Origin: a virus
DNA: 41,780 nt
IMG/VR virus record: IMGVR_UViG_3300028829_003112
Span: 1 to 41,780 of that record
Reading direction: 5' to 3' (one strand)
In this document: in pieces, positions 34,981-41,780 of the stretch
Position numbering within the stretch: the first letter of the stretch is position 1
Layout: each line of letters begins with the position of its first letter
Notes under the pieces: model-generated
The model's database searches: none
What the model was told of the DNA's origin: nothing
Seen by the model: the letters and a program-made list of their open reading frames with translations, nothing else
Position numbers and translations under genes: made by a program

Positions 34981-37500
34981 TTGAACGACATAAGCCCAAT
35001 GCTACACGGTGTAGCACTATACGCACACACACCCAACTCTGAGCGCCAGCTCGAGATTGAGCGTCTCGGGTGTGAGACCGCACAACAACAGTTCGCAAGG
35101 ACGTGTGTAGGGACTGAACGTGACCCTGCGTTGCTGAAGGTCCTTAAGACCGCTGTGGGCCGCATGGCTCCCGAGTTCGATAGACTCATTACCCCCAAGT
35201 ACGCACACCGCGAACACAAGCGCAGAGGACGCGAACTACTCCAAGAACTTGTGGCTCGAACCAAAGGTGGCCCATCAAAACTTAACGGTGAGACCGTGGC
35301 GTGGGTCAGTGCGTCCACAGTTCTCGCAGCGTGTCGTGAGGTGGCTGCGAAAGCGTCTGTGCCTCACGCCACGCTGTGTAGACGCATCACTAAGCAGCTC
35401 CTGTGCTACGCTCAGATAGGAGACTACGCTCAGGCCGAAGGCGAGTCTGGACGCTTGTACCTGCGCAACATGATGAGGGACTTCGATACTCGCAGTGAGG
35501 GTACGGAGGCTCGGAAGACGTTGCTGCGTAGGTTCGTCACAGAGAGTAGCGGTATCAGCGTGGACGACGTGAACCCAGCGTCCGCTGTGCACCTCGGAGG
35601 CCTGTGTCTCGGAGTGGTCCTTAAGCTCGGAGGGTTCGCTGAGTCCGTGTGTATCCAAGAGTCGAAGCGTAAGCGCACGAGCAGGTACCAGATGCTCCCA
35701 GAAGTAGCGAACTGGATCACGGACGTACAAGACGCAATCCTCCAGTTCAAAGCAATGCGGTTGCCTATGGTAGTGGAGCCTGTGCCTTGGAACTCTAGGT
35801 GGTCCAACGGTCCTTACGCCCTCAAGGCTAACGCTGTGAAGTTCGTAAGGACCAAAACCTGGGAGTCAGTGTGTAGAGACCAACTCATCCCTGAGGACGC
35901 GGACTGGTCCCAGTCTTTGGACGCGTGTACGAGGCTAGGCTCAGTCCCGTACCGTGTACACGAACGAGTCCTGGACACCCTAGCGTGGGTCCTCGAGGAC
36001 AACGGAGGAGGGTTAGCTGGGTTGCCTACCACATCGCACCCTGAGTTACCTCCGAAGCTCCCTGAGGACTCGGACCCTGAGCTACTCAAAGCTCGCGCCA
36101 GGGACGTAGCCATGATCCTCATTCAACACAGACGCGACAAGTCCAAGGCGTACCGAGCTATCGCTCAGTTGCTGTGGGCCAGACGGTTCCGCAACGACCC
36201 TAAGCTCTACTTTCCGCACAACGTGGACACTAGAGGTCGAGTGTACCAGATCCCGTATCAGTGGGGTCCCCAGACTGATGACGTAGGAAAGGCTCTCGTT
36301 ACGTTTGCGCACGGGAAACGCTTAGGGGCTTCAGGTCTCAGGTGGTGGAAGATCCACGGAGCTAACGTGTGGGGAGCAGACAAGTTGCCCCTTGACGAGC
36401 GTGTGGCCTGGGTAGACGAGAACGCAGCTATGATCCGTGAGACGTGCTTAGACCCGCGAGGGTCCACAGCGTGGCACGATGCGGACAAGCCGTGGCAGTT
36501 CTTGGCTTGGGCGTCCGAGTGGGAGCACGTAGCTGAGCACGGACCTGAGGCTGTGTCTCGGATTCCTGTGGCACTCGATGCGACTTGTAGTGGGCTCCAA
36601 CATTTCTCAGCGTTACTCAGGGACCGCGTAGGTGCCACAGCAACGAACCTGTGCGACGAACCCCAGCACGATATCTACACTGAGGTACTCGGGGTTACTA
36701 AAGGACTCCTTGAGGACGGCCTGTCCAAGTCCGAGTGGGCAGGCCCGTGGTTGCGGTGTGTCGATAGGTCTGTGGTGAAGCAACCTACGATGACGACGCC
36801 CTATGGGGTTACGCATTACGGAATTCGAGAACAAATATACCATAAAGTTAGAACGGACCCTAAGAAGTACTGGTTCAAAGAGAACGCTACCAAGACGGAC
36901 CTGGGCATGGCTTCTGCGTACCTAGCGAACGTAGTGACCGAGGCGATCGGTACTGTGGTCAAGGCGAGCACTGAGGCCAAAGCGTGGCTCGATGAGTGCG
37001 CGTTGATCCTCGCGGAACACAACGCTCCTATAGTGTGGACAACTCCTAGCGGGTTCACGTGGGTGCAAGAGTACCGTAAGGTCAACACGGACAAGATGCT
37101 GCGGGTGCGGCTGCTTGGGCGAGAGCGCGACCTGTGCGTCAAGTACTCGGACCCTCAGCCTAGCGACCCTATCCACAAGAGCCGAACGAGGTCTGGGATC
37201 TCACCCAACTTTATCCACAGCCTCGACGCTGCACACCTTACGCTCGCTGTGAACCAAGCGGCCCAAGGCACGGACCTAGCGGTTGTCCACGATAGCTTCG
37301 GCACCCACGCGTGTGACGCTGAGGCGTTACGGGACGTGCTGAGGAGCGTGTTCGTTGAGGTGTACGACAGGGATCTCCTGGGGGACCTAAGAGCCTCGTT
37401 CCAGGCTAGGGTGCCGAGAGGCGTTGAGATCCCTGAGCCCCCTGAGTTGGGTGCTTGGGACCTTAAGGAGTGCCTCGGTTCGAGCTATATGTTCAACTAG
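34981..37500 (+). CDS. T7-type single-subunit RNA polymerase
   Basis: This 839-aa enzyme (T7: 883 aa) transcribes phage class II/III genes. Catalytic motifs are complete: D533 in LDATCSGLQHFSALL (T7 D537), K600 and Y608 in VVKQPTMTTPYG (T7 K631 and Y639), and H770-D771 in VVHDSFGT (T7 H811-D812). The promoter-specificity loop region corresponds to RVRLLGRERDLCVKY, different from T7, as expected for a different promoter set. The start is TTG 34981, five bases after AGGAGG; ATG 34999 is the nearest alternative and lacks a ribosome-binding site. The C-terminus YMFN replaces the T7 FAFA end. Its likely targets are CACTATA-type sites such as those at 24637 and 24667. Confidence 0.97.
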   Translation: MNDISPMLHGVALYAHTPNSERQLEIERLGCETAQQQFARTCVGTERDPALLKVLKTAVGRMAPEFDRLITPKYAHREHKRRGRELLQELVARTKGGPSKLNGETVAWVSASTVLAACREVAAKASVPHATLCRRITKQLLCYAQIGDYAQAEGESGRLYLRNMMRDFDTRSEGTEARKTLLRRFVTESSGISVDDVNPASAVHLGGLCLGVVLKLGGFAESVCIQESKRKRTSRYQMLPEVANWITDVQDAILQFKAMRLPMVVEPVPWNSRWSNGPYALKANAVKFVRTKTWESVCRDQLIPEDADWSQSLDACTRLGSVPYRVHERVLDTLAWVLEDNGGGLAGLPTTSHPELPPKLPEDSDPELLKARARDVAMILIQHRRDKSKAYRAIAQLLWARRFRNDPKLYFPHNVDTRGRVYQIPYQWGPQTDDVGKALVTFAHGKRLGASGLRWWKIHGANVWGADKLPLDERVAWVDENAAMIRETCLDPRGSTAWHDADKPWQFLAWASEWEHVAEHGPEAVSRIPVALDATCSGLQHFSALLRDRVGATATNLCDEPQHDIYTEVLGVTKGLLEDGLSKSEWAGPWLRCVDRSVVKQPTMTTPYGVTHYGIREQIYHKVRTDPKKYWFKENATKTDLGMASAYLANVVTEAIGTVVKASTEAKAWLDECALILAEHNAPIVWTTPSGFTWVQEYRKVNTDKMLRVRLLGRERDLCVKYSDPQPSDPIHKSRTRSGISPNFIHSLDAAHLTLAVNQAAQGTDLAVVHDSFGTHACDAEALRDVLRSVFVEVYDRDLLGDLRASFQARVPRGVEIPEPPELGAWDLKECLGSSYMFN

Positions 37501-37556
37501 CGATCACCTATTTGCGACGAAACCCCCACACCATCACCATTCAAGAGTAGCTCACA

Positions 37557-37727
37557 ATGAGTCATAATAATAGCACCAACTCCCCTATGTCCGAGCAAGA
37601 ACGCAAAGACCGCAGGGCTAGCCTAGATCACCAAGACCGAGGACGCGCACTAGGAACCACGTGGGGTAACCCAGTGCTGACTACTAGCATCCTCAAAGCA
37701 ACACAACACAAAGGAACCCACCACTAA
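37557..37727 (+). CDS. Small 56-aa protein between RNA polymerase and SSB
   Basis: ATG 37557 opens a frame encoding MSHNNSTNSPMSEQERKDRR, then ASLDHQDRGRALGTTWGNPV and LTTSILKATQHKGTHH. It is hydrophilic and charged. Its last codons contain the AAGGAACC that serves the ssDNA-binding protein gene, whose ATG begins two bases after this stop, so the two are coupled. T7 encodes its host RNA polymerase inhibitor gp2 near this position, but no similarity is visible. Function unknown. Confidence 0.55.
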   Translation: MSHNNSTNSPMSEQERKDRRASLDHQDRGRALGTTWGNPVLTTSILKATQHKGTHH

Positions 37728-37728
37728 C

Positions 37729-38322
37729 ATGATTACACCAATTGGCACCGCCCTGTGGGCACACCTCGATGAGATTAAAGTCTCTGATTACAACGCTGAC
37801 AAGTACGAGATCTCCTTGGTCCTTAACGAACAGGACGCCGCGACGTTACGCGGACAAATGGAGCCGAGTCTCGAGGAAGCGTTCAAGACCCTTGCAAGCA
37901 TGGGTAAAGAAGGTGGCGACATCTCCAAGATTCGCGCCAAGGTACACCAGTACGGACGCCCGCACCTGGACAAGGACGGACAAGACTCTGGGGCTGTACG
38001 GTTCACGTTCAAGACCAAGATCCAGCCTACGTTGATCGACGCAGGTCGCAACCCTATCCCGATCTCCACTAAGATCGGTAACGGCTCTCAGATCCGTCTG
38101 AAGCTCGGCACAGGCAAACGTCCTTGGGGACCCACTGGCGGCAAGTACGGCGCTAGCTTCTATCCGAACATCGTTCAGATCACTAAGTTGGTTGAAGGGT
38201 TCGGAGACACCTCAGAGTTCGATGATGTCGAAGGAGGGTTCGAGTTCACGCCAGGGGCTGGGGAGTTCGCGGACGCACCTGCTGCCTCTGAGTCCCCCAG
38301 CAACGGTACTGGGGACTACTAA
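37729..38322 (+). CDS. Single-stranded DNA-binding protein, T7 gp2.5-like
   Basis: The 197-aa product matches the T7 gp2.5 group in place and plan: a basic beta-rich OB-fold core (KYEISLVLNEQDAATLRGQM, FTFKTKIQPTLIDAGRNPIP, GNGSQIRLKLGTGKRPW) and a disordered acidic C-terminal tail (from about residue 160) that ends in an aromatic residue, DY (T7: DEDF). In T7 that tail contacts DNA polymerase and helicase. It starts at ATG 37729 with AAGGAACC upstream. Its stop TAA overlaps the presumed ATC start of the endonuclease/primase frame. Confidence 0.92.
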   Translation: MITPIGTALWAHLDEIKVSDYNADKYEISLVLNEQDAATLRGQMEPSLEEAFKTLASMGKEGGDISKIRAKVHQYGRPHLDKDGQDSGAVRFTFKTKIQPTLIDAGRNPIPISTKIGNGSQIRLKLGTGKRPWGPTGGKYGASFYPNIVQITKLVEGFGDTSEFDDVEGGFEFTPGAGEFADAPAASESPSNGTGDY

Positions 38323-40319
38323 TCCGCAGATACCACACCTACTCCGCCTCACGCCCTACCGGTCGCTATCGGTCAGGGTTTGAGGCGGAGATCGCAGCAG
38401 AACTAGATGTTGCGGGGATCAAGTACGAGTACGAGACTCGCAAGATAAAGTACGAGATTCCAGCCAAGAGCGCTACGTACACCCCAGACTTTATACTTCC
38501 TAACGGTATCATCGTGGAAGCTAAGGGTCGCTGGGACGTAGCGGATCGACGCAAACACAAGCTCATCCAGGAGCAGCAACCGGACCTAGACATTCGGTTC
38601 GTGTTTCAAAGGGCTAACTCAAAGATCCGAAAGGGGTCCAAGACTAGCTATGCAAGGTACGCTGAGAAGCTAGGGATACCTTGGGCTCAAGGACGGATAC
38701 CTAAGGAGTGGCTGCACTGTACGTCCTCTGACGGGTATCACGAGTACTCTGACGGACACGGGTATTGCTTCTCGTGTGAAGCGTACGACCACGGGGACAA
38801 GGACAACGGAGAACCCAGCGACTCTCTAGGCACCCTCCGTGTCAACCCCAGCGCACCGCTACGTCACCGAGGCTCGTACCAGCGCTTACTCAAACGCAGG
38901 CTTGATGAAACCACGTGCAAGAAGTTCGAGTACAAGATCACCGAGGATGGACTCCACGCCTCTCCGTACTACCGAGACGGAGTCCTCGTGGCAGTACACT
39001 ACCGTAACGCTTCCAAAAGTTTCTGGTGGGACGGCGACTCGAGTAACGTCGAGTTGTTCGGACAACACCTGTGGCCGAGTACTGGGCGCAACGTCATTGT
39101 CACGGAAGGGGAGCTGGATTGTCTCTCGTACGCCCAGGCGCAACGGCTTAAGTGGCCTGTGGTCTCGGTACCTAGCGGAGCACAAAGTGCCCTCAAAGCA
39201 GTAAAGCGGAACCTTGAGTGGCTCAGCGGGTACACCGAGATCGTCATTGCGTTCGACGCAGACGAGCCTGGACGCAAAGCTGCTGAGGAAGTCGCAGCTA
39301 TCCTCGAGCCTGGAAAGGCCAAGATAGTCTCGTGGCCTACAGGCATGAAAGATGCGTCCGATGTCCTCACTAAAGGCGGAGGCGAGGACCAACTCCGCAA
39401 GCTCATGTGGGACGCCCCTGTGTGGCGACCTGACGGCATCGTGGGTGGCGAGGACCTTTGGGGTCACGTCGAAGAGTTCTGGGCTCGCAAGCCCTCTGAG
39501 GAGACTACACCGTGGCCTGGACTCACTAAGCTCACGTTCGGTCTAAGACCTAAGGAGGTGTGGACTTGGACCGCTGGCACAGGAGTAGGGAAATCCACTG
39601 CTGTACACGAGGTTATGTTCCATAACTTGAACGAGAACCCTGAGGCCAAATGGGGCGTTGTGGCCCTTGAGGAATCCACAGGCCAAAGTGTCATTCGTAC
39701 ACTAAGCATGGCACACAACAGGCTCCTTCACCTGGATCGAGACGGCATGGACATCAACGATGTACGCGCTGCGTTCGACAAGTACGTAAAGGACCGAGTG
39801 GTTTTCTACGACCACTGGGGCGCTACGGACTCAGGGGACCTGCTAGGCAAAGTGCGGTACATGGCTGCTGCCCTAGGTGTCACGTACGTCCTGTTCGACC
39901 ACGTGTCCATCGCTGTGACGGACGCCGAGGATGAGCGCCGAGAGATCGACTCCCTGATGACCAAGCTCCGCACGATCTGCGAGAACACTGGGGTCGGTGT
40001 GCATTGCGTGTGTCACCTGAAGCGAGTGAACAGCCAGAGCGGAAAAGGCCACGAGGACGGACAACAAGTGAGACTAGGACACCTTCGAGGTTCTGGGTCT
40101 ATTGCCCAGATCTCGGACACGGTCTTGGCACTCGAGCGGGACCTACAAGATGGCTTGGACTTCACCAAGGTCCGAGTCCTCAAGTGTAGGTTCACCGGAA
40201 AGACTGGGTTGGCCACGAGGCTCCAGTACAACGAAGACACAGGGAGGTTAACGGACGCTGGGCTTGAAGATGAGCTAGCGGGGTTCGGAGATCTTCCTCC
40301 AAAAAGTGAGGACTATTGA
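38322..40319 (+). CDS. Endonuclease I fused to primase/helicase (T7 gp3-gp4 fusion), non-ATG start
   Basis: One open frame of 665 codons joins two T7 genes. Residues 1-130 are endonuclease I, the Holliday-junction resolvase, with all four catalytic residues: E21 in YRSGFEAEI, D56 in YTPDFILPNG, E66 and K68 in VEAKG (T7: E20, D55, E65, K67). It runs from IPKEWL straight into the primase zinc domain (HCTSSDGYHEYSDGHGYCFSC), TOPRIM TEGELDC and FDADEPGRKA, and the helicase with Walker A GTGVGKST at residues 419-426 and a C-terminal acidic tail ending SEDY. The frame is open from 38292 and has no ATG, GTG or TTG before 38514, which is inside the endonuclease. ATC 38322, overlapping the SSB stop and six bases after TGGGGA, is the best start candidate. 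The first zinc-ligand CxxC has only one cysteine. Confidence 0.88.
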   Translation: MRRYHTYSASRPTGRYRSGFEAEIAAELDVAGIKYEYETRKIKYEIPAKSATYTPDFILPNGIIVEAKGRWDVADRRKHKLIQEQQPDLDIRFVFQRANSKIRKGSKTSYARYAEKLGIPWAQGRIPKEWLHCTSSDGYHEYSDGHGYCFSCEAYDHGDKDNGEPSDSLGTLRVNPSAPLRHRGSYQRLLKRRLDETTCKKFEYKITEDGLHASPYYRDGVLVAVHYRNASKSFWWDGDSSNVELFGQHLWPSTGRNVIVTEGELDCLSYAQAQRLKWPVVSVPSGAQSALKAVKRNLEWLSGYTEIVIAFDADEPGRKAAEEVAAILEPGKAKIVSWPTGMKDASDVLTKGGGEDQLRKLMWDAPVWRPDGIVGGEDLWGHVEEFWARKPSEETTPWPGLTKLTFGLRPKEVWTWTAGTGVGKSTAVHEVMFHNLNENPEAKWGVVALEESTGQSVIRTLSMAHNRLLHLDRDGMDINDVRAAFDKYVKDRVVFYDHWGATDSGDLLGKVRYMAAALGVTYVLFDHVSIAVTDAEDERREIDSLMTKLRTICENTGVGVHCVCHLKRVNSQSGKGHEDGQQVRLGHLRGSGSIAQISDTVLALERDLQDGLDFTKVRVLKCRFTGKTGLATRLQYNEDTGRLTDAGLEDELAGFGDLPPKSEDY

Positions 40320-41780
40320 AAACGTACATCCTCGACATCGAGGGTAACGACCTCCTCCGTAACGTCACAACGATCCATTGCGCAGTAGCTACGAACGTAG
40401 CGGACCCAACGGATATCCTTGTGGCTCAACCGGGGGAGGTCGAGTACCTCATCGAGTACCTTATAGTCACTGAAGCAACAGTAGTCGGCCACAACATGAT
40501 CGGCTACGATGCCCCAGCGATCCTTAAGGTTCTCGGACTAGAGATAGATCGGTCCCAAATAAGAGACACGCTACTTATAGCTCGTCTGGTCCACCCTGAC
40601 ATAGGGCGGCGAGACGCAGAAATAGCGAAGATCAGACACGAACGAAACCAAACAGCCCTAATGCCTACACGGCTCCACGGGTCCCACTCCCTCGAAGCCT
40701 GGGGGTACCGCTTAGGGATCCACAAGACCGAGTACGATGGCGGCTGGGACACGTACTCAGACACGATGCTCGCGTATTGTGTGGACGACACACTGAGTAC
40801 CCTTGCACTGTGGAACCACGTGATGTCCAAGGAGCCTAGCGCTGAGAGTCTAAGGCTAGAGCACGAGGTCGCTTGGATCATCGAGGCTCAAACGAACCAC
40901 GGGGTTCTCTTTGATGTACCTGCTGCCGAGACTCTACTGGACACGTTACGTGCCCGCCGTTGGGAACTGGACGAGCAACTAGCTCTAGCGTTCCCTACTG
41001 AGCAGTACGTTCACAAGCGGTTTACACCTAAGGTGAACAACAAGACTCGCGGGTACGTGAAAGGCGTTGAGACTGTCGTGTACAAACAACGGGAGTTCAA
41101 CCCAGCGTCTCGAGACCAGATCGCTGCGCGGCTAGCCGCTAAGTACGGGTGGGTCCCTAAGGCCCAAACGGACACGGGGAAGCCTAAGGTAGACGAGACG
41201 GTCTTAGCGGCCCTTGTGTACCCTGAGGCCGAGCTGTTGGCTGAGCGGATGCTCATAGGCAAACGCCTAGGGCAACTGGCTGAAGGTCGCCAAGCGTGGC
41301 TCAAGTGTGTTGATGACGAGACCTCTCGGATTCACGGACGCCTTAACACGAACGGGGCAGTAACAGGGCGTATGACGCACTACAGCCCTAACATGTCCCA
41401 GGTGCCTGCGGTGAGATCCAAGTACGGAACTCAGATGCGAGCGCTGTTCACGGTGCCTAAGGGCTACAAGATCGTAGGGTGTGATGCTTCAGGCCTCGAG
41501 CTGCGGATGCTCGCACACTACTTAACAATACACGACGGAGGCGCTTATGCTGCCGAGGTACTTGAAGGTGACGTTCATAGTCACAATCAACGCGCTGCTG
41601 GACTCCCTACTCGGGATGCTGCAAAAACATTCATCTATGCGTTCCTGTACGGCGCAGGAGATGCGAAGATTGGGTCGATCGTTGGAGCGGGAGCTAAGGA
41701 GGGACGTGCTCTCAAGCTCCGCTTTCTTAAAGAACTCCCAGCTCTACGAGCGCTCCGCGACGGAGTATCTGAGGCCGCTG
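40316..41780 (+). CDS. T7-type DNA polymerase, N-terminal part (continues at position 1)
   Basis: The gene starts at TTG 40316, overlapping the primase/helicase stop (TTGA), and crosses the contig joint to end at 476, giving 598 aa (T7 gp5: 704). Visible motifs are Exo I YILDIEGNDLL (D7, E9), Exo II VGHNMIGYDAP, Exo III YCVDDT, polymerase motif A DASGLELRMLAHY (D390), and motif B RDAAKTFIYAFLYG (R433, K437, Y441). Tyrosine at the T7 Y526 position predicts low discrimination against dideoxynucleotides. The region where T7 carries the 76-aa thioredoxin-binding insertion (between the AFPTEQ and FNPASRD segments) is only about 35 aa long here, so the processivity clamp is largely missing. No thioredoxin gene was found in the window. 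Confidence 0.95.
   Translation, partial: MKTYILDIEGNDLLRNVTTIHCAVATNVADPTDILVAQPGEVEYLIEYLIVTEATVVGHNMIGYDAPAILKVLGLEIDRSQIRDTLLIARLVHPDIGRRDAEIAKIRHERNQTALMPTRLHGSHSLEAWGYRLGIHKTEYDGGWDTYSDTMLAYCVDDTLSTLALWNHVMSKEPSAESLRLEHEVAWIIEAQTNHGVLFDVPAAETLLDTLRARRWELDEQLALAFPTEQYVHKRFTPKVNNKTRGYVKGVETVVYKQREFNPASRDQIAARLAAKYGWVPKAQTDTGKPKVDETVLAALVYPEAELLAERMLIGKRLGQLAEGRQAWLKCVDDETSRIHGRLNTNGAVTGRMTHYSPNMSQVPAVRSKYGTQMRALFTVPKGYKIVGCDASGLELRMLAHYLTIHDGGAYAAEVLEGDVHSHNQRAAGLPTRDAAKTFIYAFLYGAGDAKIGSIVGAGAKEGRALKLRFLKELPALRALRDGVSEAA
41637..41780. repeat. Contig terminal repeat, right copy
   Basis: Identical to positions 1-144. Merging the two copies gives an unbroken polymerase frame and a circular map of about 41,636 bp. 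Confidence 0.93.

Noticed and set aside
38289-38330. Programmed -1 frameshift from the SSB gene into the endonuclease
   Set aside because: No good X-XXY-YYZ slippery heptamer lies in the SSB end, and starting at ATC 38322 already gives the T7-like length; kept only as an alternative.

Overview
The window is a complete or near-complete genome of a T7-like podovirus (Autographiviridae type), presented as a circular contig opened inside its DNA polymerase gene. Positions 1-144 are identical to 41637-41780, so the unique length is about 41,636 bp. The diagnostic genes are a single-subunit T7-type RNA polymerase, a T7-type DNA polymerase, gp6-like exonuclease, endonuclease I, gp4-like primase/helicase, and a head-tail-core-terminase cluster in T7 order with near-T7 protein lengths (portal 536 aa, capsid 342 aa, tail tubular proteins 189 and 796 aa, terminase 593 aa). 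The host cannot be named; a lipoprotein with a lipobox and a T7-type ejection core suggest a Gram-negative bacterium. An integrase and a winged-helix regulator suggest the phage may be able to lysogenise.

Layout, following transcription. (1) 24.6-34.8 kb, early/accessory: two tandem phage-type promoters and an inverted-repeat/operator-like zone at 24.6-25.0 kb, then many short genes of unknown function, several with zinc-ribbon or single-membrane-helix character, tandem-repeat and inverted-repeat spacers (28.5-28.9, 30.2 and 30.9-31.3 kb), one lone minus-strand gene, a MarR-like regulator and a tyrosine integrase. (2) 34.9-40.3 kb and across the contig joint to 2.6 kb, class II metabolism: RNA polymerase, a small gene, ssDNA-binding protein, a single reading frame joining endonuclease I to primase/helicase, DNA polymerase (40316 to 476 across the joint), a dNTP diphosphohydrolase-like gene and exonuclease. 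(3) 2.6-24.5 kb, class III structure, lysis and packaging: proline-rich protein, portal, scaffold, a structured leader, capsid, terminator, an initiator-like tRNA, second terminator, a tRNA 3' fragment, a PLA2-like gene, tail tubular proteins, internal core proteins (gp13-16 equivalents), two LamG-type adhesins in the tail-fibre position, two membrane lysis candidates, small and large terminase, Lar-like zinc protein and a lipoprotein.

How it works together: host RNA polymerase would read the early block up to the phage RNA polymerase (a sigma70-like site lies at 34479-34508). The phage polymerase would then read replication and structural genes, and the two CACTATA-type promoters at the right end look like T7 phiOR-type sites. 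No thioredoxin gene and no recognisable endolysin were found.

The observations I rate highest are the endonuclease I-primase/helicase fusion whose reading frame has no ATG/GTG/TTG start (best candidate ATC at 38322), the initiator-like CAU tRNA behind the capsid gene, the integrase with a displaced tRNA-end sequence, the PLA2-like virion-region protein, and the repeat architecture around 24.6-25.0 and 28.5-31.3 kb.
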